Shown here: piece by piece, positions 12,910 through 15,007 of the stretch
Layout of the letters: every line of letters begins with the position of its first letter
Numbering within the stretch: position 1 is the stretch's first letter
Assembly: GCA_014728875.1 (NCBI GenBank)
Contig: WJKV01000038.1
Span: 1-15,007 of the forward strand
Direction: 5' to 3'
DNA: 15,007 bases
Source: Candidatus Woesearchaeota archaeon
Lineage (GTDB): Archaea; Nanobdellota; Nanobdellia; Woesearchaeales; WJKV01
Position numbers and translations under genes: made by a program
The notes under the pieces: generated by a model
Database searches by the model: none
What the model was told of the DNA's origin: nothing
The model's input: the letters and a program-made list of their open reading frames with translations, nothing else

Positions 12910-13914
12910 ATGGCGAAAAAAGAGGCAATATATGATGTCGTGATCATCGGCGGAGGGCCTGCAGGTTTGACAGCTGCAAACAACACAGCCAGAAGGGGCC
13001 TGAAGACGCTTCTTCTTGAGGCAGGCAAAAAAGCAGGCGGAAAGCCGCACCAGTTCTATCCCAACAAATGTCTTGAGGACCATCCCGGTTTTCCAGACGG
13101 CATAACAGGCGACGATCTTACCCTGCGGCTCTGGAAGCAGGCAAAGAAGGCCGGCGTCAATATCAAGAAACGCGAAGAAGTAATTGATATCGACAGTTCC
13201 AAAAAATTGATGACTGTCATCACTCCGAAAGATAAATATAAGACAAAGACAGCAATACTCTGCACAGGCATGCAGAGGACACCGCGCAAGCTTCCGCAGC
13301 TTTCTGACTACAGGGGAAAGGGCGTGCATTACATAGTGCGGAAGCCTAAATTGTACAAGAATAAGAATGTGCTGGTTGTAGGCGGAGGGGACAGCGCCTT
13401 TGACAATGCGAACTGCATGGCCCCTTATGCAAAAAAGACTACCATCATAATAAGGGGCGACAAGGCTAAAGCCAAGGCCAGCAGTGTAAAAGAGGCAAAA
13501 CAGAACAACATAGACATCTTCTACAATACTGAAATAAAATCTGTCAAGACAAAGAACAAGCACCCTTCACAGATTGTATTGATTAACAACAAGACAAACG
13601 AGCCAAAAAGGATAAAGGCAGAAGAGATCATCGTCAACATAGGATATGTCACAAGCACTGATTTCCTGAAAAAAGTCGGTGTGAAAGTTAACAAAGACGG
13701 CACAGTCAAAGTGAACAACCACATGGAATCCTCTGTTCCAGGGATTTTTGCAGCAGGAGACATCTCGTCTGATGTAAAGCTGGTGAGCGTGGCATGCGGG
13801 CAGGCGGTCATAGCAGCAGTGAACACCTTCAAATACATCAACAAAAAGAAATGGAAGAAGAAAGAGCACATCTATATTCCTGAAAAGAGAGGAAGAAAGA
13901 CCTGCGGAAAATAG
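12910..13914 (+). CDS. Thioredoxin-reductase-fold flavoprotein lacking CxxC, ferredoxin/flavodoxin-NADP reductase (YumC)-like
   Basis: The 334 residues contain the FAD-binding GGGPAG at 14-19, the nucleotide-binding GGGDSA at 158-163, and the second FAD motif GIFAAGD at 278-284. At the place where thioredoxin reductases carry CATC (142-145) this protein has IVRK, so it cannot reduce thioredoxin through a Cys pair. The sequence around it (GVHYxVRK and GGGDSAFDNA) resembles the thioredoxin-reductase-like ferredoxin-NADP+ reductases. The usual HRR that grips the NADPH phosphate is IRG here, so NADH use is possible. It would move electrons between NAD(P)H and ferredoxin or a similar carrier. A basic C-terminal tail of ~25 residues follows. 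It is divergent from DsbA-like/sufS. The partner carrier is not in the window. Confidence 0.88.
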   Translation: MAKKEAIYDVVIIGGGPAGLTAANNTARRGLKTLLLEAGKKAGGKPHQFYPNKCLEDHPGFPDGITGDDLTLRLWKQAKKAGVNIKKREEVIDIDSSKKLMTVITPKDKYKTKTAILCTGMQRTPRKLPQLSDYRGKGVHYIVRKPKLYKNKNVLVVGGGDSAFDNANCMAPYAKKTTIIIRGDKAKAKASSVKEAKQNNIDIFYNTEIKSVKTKNKHPSQIVLINNKTNEPKRIKAEEIIVNIGYVTSTDFLKKVGVKVNKDGTVKVNNHMESSVPGIFAAGDISSDVKLVSVACGQAVIAAVNTFKYINKKKWKKKEHIYIPEKRGRKTCGK

Positions 13915-14021
13915 CATTTGCATTTTTATTTCTCATATTTATTGCCGGTGATTTTATAATATCAGAAAATTAAATTTAGCAGCCATTTCCCTCAGGGTAT
14001 GGCTGCTATCAAATATTTGAC
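13915..14021. other. Intergenic stretch with a perfect hairpin and no recognised gene
   Basis: The first ~30 bases after the flavoprotein stop are T-rich on the plus strand and could end its transcript. The rest holds the inverted repeat at 13978-14007 and a 10-bp palindrome CAAATATTTG at 14010-14019. I see no ORF with a ribosome-binding site here. Confidence 0.4.
13978..14007 (-). terminator. Perfect 9-bp stem hairpin, probable terminator or RNA element
   Basis: AGCAGCCAT (13978-13986) and ATGGCTGCT (13999-14007) are exact reverse complements, with a further CCC/GGG inside the loop. On the minus strand it follows the stop of the 24-residue gene by 14 nt and is followed by AAATTTAATTTT, resembling a stem-plus-T-rich terminator. 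It could also mark the 3' end of the plus-strand flavoprotein message. Confidence 0.45.
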
Positions 14022-14096
14022 TTACCTTTTCTTCTTTTTAGTTGCTTTCTTCTTGGTTGTTTTCTTCTTGCTTGCTTTCTTTTTCTTTTTTGCCAT
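14022..14096 (-). CDS. 24-residue Lys-rich micro-protein
   Basis: ATG at 14096 to TAA at 14022, 24 codons. Fifteen residues are Lys and one Arg; the rest are Met, Ala, Ser and Thr, arranged as KKK blocks separated by A/S/T pairs (for example ASKKKTTKKKAT). The start has a perfect GGAGGTGA (reverse of 14101-14108), the best ribosome-binding site in the window, 4 nt upstream of the ATG by end-to-start spacing. The pattern resembles Lys/Ala/Thr tails of H1-like or other nucleic-acid-compacting proteins, and the Lys-rich tail of the 9311-10093 membrane protein. A role in binding DNA, RNA or ribosomes is a guess. It is easily missed because of its size. Low-complexity chance cannot be excluded, but the SD site argues for translation. 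Confidence 0.62.
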   Translation of the reverse strand: MAKKKKKASKKKTTKKKATKKKKR

Positions 14097-14100
14097 ACCC

Positions 14101-14108
14101 TCACCTCC
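14101..14108 (-). promoter_or_regulatory. Perfect Shine-Dalgarno GGAGGTGA of the 24-residue gene
   Basis: Full complement to the archaeal anti-SD core. It also contains the TGA stop of the upstream 27-codon ORF and is followed (14109-14118) by the palindrome GACAATTGTC. Confidence 0.65.
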
Positions 14109-14184
14109 GACAATTGTCAGGATTATAACCTGCATAAAGAGTGTAATGTCTTATCATTCTTGAGAAAAAGATTGCCTCTTTCAT
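14101..14184 (-). CDS. Possible 27-residue ORF upstream of the Lys-rich micro-protein
   Basis: ATG at 14184, TGA at 14101-14103 lying inside the Shine-Dalgarno site of the next micro-gene, the same stop/SD overlap as at 10397-10404. A GAGGT (14198-14202) lies 13 nt upstream of the ATG, and a TATA box (14232-14239) ~51 nt upstream. The product would be a mixed, slightly basic peptide with several aromatic residues (motifs MKEAIFFSRM and HYTLYAGYNP). An open frame of this length is common by chance, so it may simply be the leader of the 24-residue gene. Confidence 0.33.
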   Translation of the reverse strand: MKEAIFFSRMIRHYTLYAGYNPDNCRR

Positions 14185-14231
14185 TTTTTAGTCGTCTACC
14201 TCTTTTATTGGATATATATTAACAGAAATAT

Positions 14232-14239
14232 TATTTAAA
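14232..14239 (-). promoter_or_regulatory. TATA box for the micro-gene operon
   Basis: Reads TTTAAATA on the minus strand. Its position relative to the ATG at 14184 matches that of the 7851-7858 box to its gene, supporting an SD-led transcript. Confidence 0.5.
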
Positions 14240-14292
14240 TCTTTCTAAAATCGAAAAGAATGTGATAAAAAAATATTAGAAAAATAAAAAAC

Positions 14293-14817
14293 CTATTCTC
14301 CTTCTTCCCTTCTGATGACTTTCAGGCTGTCAATCTTCAAGGTTATCGGAATAGGGACTGCAGCTTCCAACAGTTCGACGACAACTTCTTCTTTTTCCTT
14401 GTCGACCTTTGTTATCTTGCATTTCTCTCTCTTGAAAGGTCCGCTGATTATCTCTGCGATGTCGCCTTTCTGGATATTTATCTCTTTCTTGACAGTCTCG
14501 ACCATGTGCTCTATCTCTTCATACGGCACAGGTTCAGGAAGGACGCCCCGCGCATAAGGCACTTCAAACGCAGCAGTCTCTGCCTCTATCCTGTTGGCCG
14601 CCTCGATGAAGATATAGCTTCTCATGCCATGAGGCCTGATAACAGAATAAATCTCGAGCTTCTTCTTCTTGGCACTGGCTGCCAGAAAATCCACAACCTG
14701 ATCCTCCCTGTTTGCAGTTGTCCTCAACGAAAAGATCATAGAGCCTTTATTCTCCTCTGGTTTTGATTTCTCCTCTGCCTGTTCAGCCTGTTCTTGTGTT
14801 CCTGTTTCATCTACCAT
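14293..14817 (-). CDS. spt5: Transcription elongation factor Spt5 (NusG family)
   Basis: 174 residues. After a Glu/Gln/Lys-rich N-terminal extension (~1-26) comes the NGN domain (~27-108: MIFSLRTTANREDQVVDFL through ARGVLPEPVPYEEIEHMV), which binds the RNA polymerase clamp, with Spt4 as the usual partner. Then comes one KOW domain (~114-168: QKGDIAEIISGPFKREKCKI through KIDSLKVI), which contacts the ribosome or RNA. The start at 14817 is fixed by a GGAGG at 14827-14831 on the minus strand, nine bases upstream, and by the position 2 nt after the secE stop; the longer open frame to 14967 only runs antiparallel in phase across secE. SecE-Spt5 is a classic archaeal pair, but the ribosomal protein genes that often follow are absent here. 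Confidence 0.95.
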   Translation of the reverse strand: MVDETGTQEQAEQAEEKSKPEENKGSMIFSLRTTANREDQVVDFLAASAKKKKLEIYSVIRPHGMRSYIFIEAANRIEAETAAFEVPYARGVLPEPVPYEEIEHMVETVKKEINIQKGDIAEIISGPFKREKCKITKVDKEKEEVVVELLEAAVPIPITLKIDSLKVIRREEGE

Positions 14818-14819
14818 TT

Positions 14820-15002
14820 TCAGAATCCTCCTGTAATGACATGCGCCACCATAGTAACCAGAAAACCGATCAAGCCGATGATTATCATACCGAGACCGCT
14901 CACTTTGACTATTGTCTTGAATTCGTCTCTTGTAGGCTTCTTTGTGACCTTCAAGACTCTCCTGCACTCAATAAAATAACTCTTGATTTTTTGCCATACC
15001 AT
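14820..15002 (-). CDS. secE: Protein translocase subunit SecE (Sec61 gamma)
   Basis: A 60-residue single-pass membrane protein of the SecYEG channel. The pattern is typical: an amphipathic helix starting with WQKIKSY, the conserved RVLKVTKKPTRDEFKTIVKVSG stretch in two halves, a membrane helix (~38-55) and a short C-terminal GGF. SecE clamps SecY at the membrane. The ATG at 15002 is near the window edge; its promoter lies outside. It is followed by spt5 after 2 nt. Confidence 0.93.
   Translation of the reverse strand: MVWQKIKSYFIECRRVLKVTKKPTRDEFKTIVKVSGLGMIIIGLIGFLVTMVAHVITGGF
14827..14831 (-). promoter_or_regulatory. Shine-Dalgarno site that fixes the Spt5 start
   Basis: GGAGG on the minus strand inside the 3' end of secE, nine bases before the ATG at 14817. 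It supports the 174-residue Spt5 over a 224-residue reading. Confidence 0.75.
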
Positions 15003-15007
15003 TTTAC

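Noticed and set aside
12808..13563. Minus-strand ORF of 251 codons
   Set aside because: Fully antisense to the flavoprotein gene, Cys-rich without known motifs, and extends into the divergent promoter. The flavoprotein reading has clear family motifs.
14818..14967. N-terminal extension of Spt5 by 50 residues (ATG at 14967)
   Set aside because: It overlaps secE in another frame, its sequence is low-quality, and an SD (GGAGG) plus a 2-nt gap after the secE stop support the ATG at 14817.
1..15007. CRISPR array, insertion sequence or integrase
   Set aside because: No regularly spaced repeats, no transposase or recombinase motifs and no terminal inverted repeats seen.

Overview
The window looks like the chromosome of a small-genome archaeon, most likely of the DPANN group (Woesearchaeota/Pacearchaeota-like). 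The evidence is a TFB-type transcription factor, archaeal TATA boxes of the TTTAAATA/TTTATATA type about 27 nt upstream of apparently leaderless start codons, a SecE-Spt5 gene pair, an archaeal-looking SufS, and compact gene packing with very short spacers. The lineage is inferred from these traits, not from a marker-gene tree.

Layout. 1-506: 3' part of a TFB gene. 519-911 (-): unknown protein. 912-1326: a 415-base gap that is not empty. It holds a plus-strand TATA box, about 195 nt of strongly self-complementary sequence and a T-tract, which together look like an unassigned structured RNA gene. 1327-2196 (-): membrane-anchored unknown. 2285-6676 (+): a MacB/LolD-type ABC transport operon (ATPase, secreted Ig-like partner with a C-terminal membrane anchor, two paralogous FtsX-type permeases), followed with overlap by an AT-rich 2H phosphoesterase (6669-7271). 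7288-7801 (-): two small very basic paralogous proteins. 7951-8457 (+): dCTP deaminase-like. 8467-9231 (+): Lgt, the lipoprotein diacylglyceryl transferase, unusual in archaea. 9311-10093 (+): five-helix membrane protein with a coiled coil and a Lys-rich tail. 10118-10652 (+): a second pair of the same small basic family. 10649-12781 (-): cysteine desulfurase and DsbA-like membrane oxidoreductase, abutting without spacer. 12910-13914 (+): thioredoxin-reductase-fold flavoprotein without the CxxC. 13915-14292: a gap with a perfect hairpin and one or two micro-genes, including a 24-residue protein that is two-thirds Lys/Arg behind a perfect GGAGGTGA. 14293-15002 (-): Spt5 and SecE.

How the genes fit together. 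Information processing (TFB, Spt5), membrane and envelope work (SecE, Lgt, MacB-like exporter, membrane proteins), thiol/Fe-S chemistry (DsbA-like, SufS, divergent NAD(P)H flavoprotein) and nucleotide metabolism (dCTP deaminase-like, 2H phosphoesterase) sit side by side. The strongest candidate for something undescribed is the family of four small basic barrel-like proteins in two two-gene operons, all with strong GAGGTGA ribosome-binding sites. With the Lys-rich micro-protein and the Lys-tailed membrane protein, these could be abundant nucleic-acid-binding proteins. That role is inference. The second candidate is the structured RNA at about 1056-1262.
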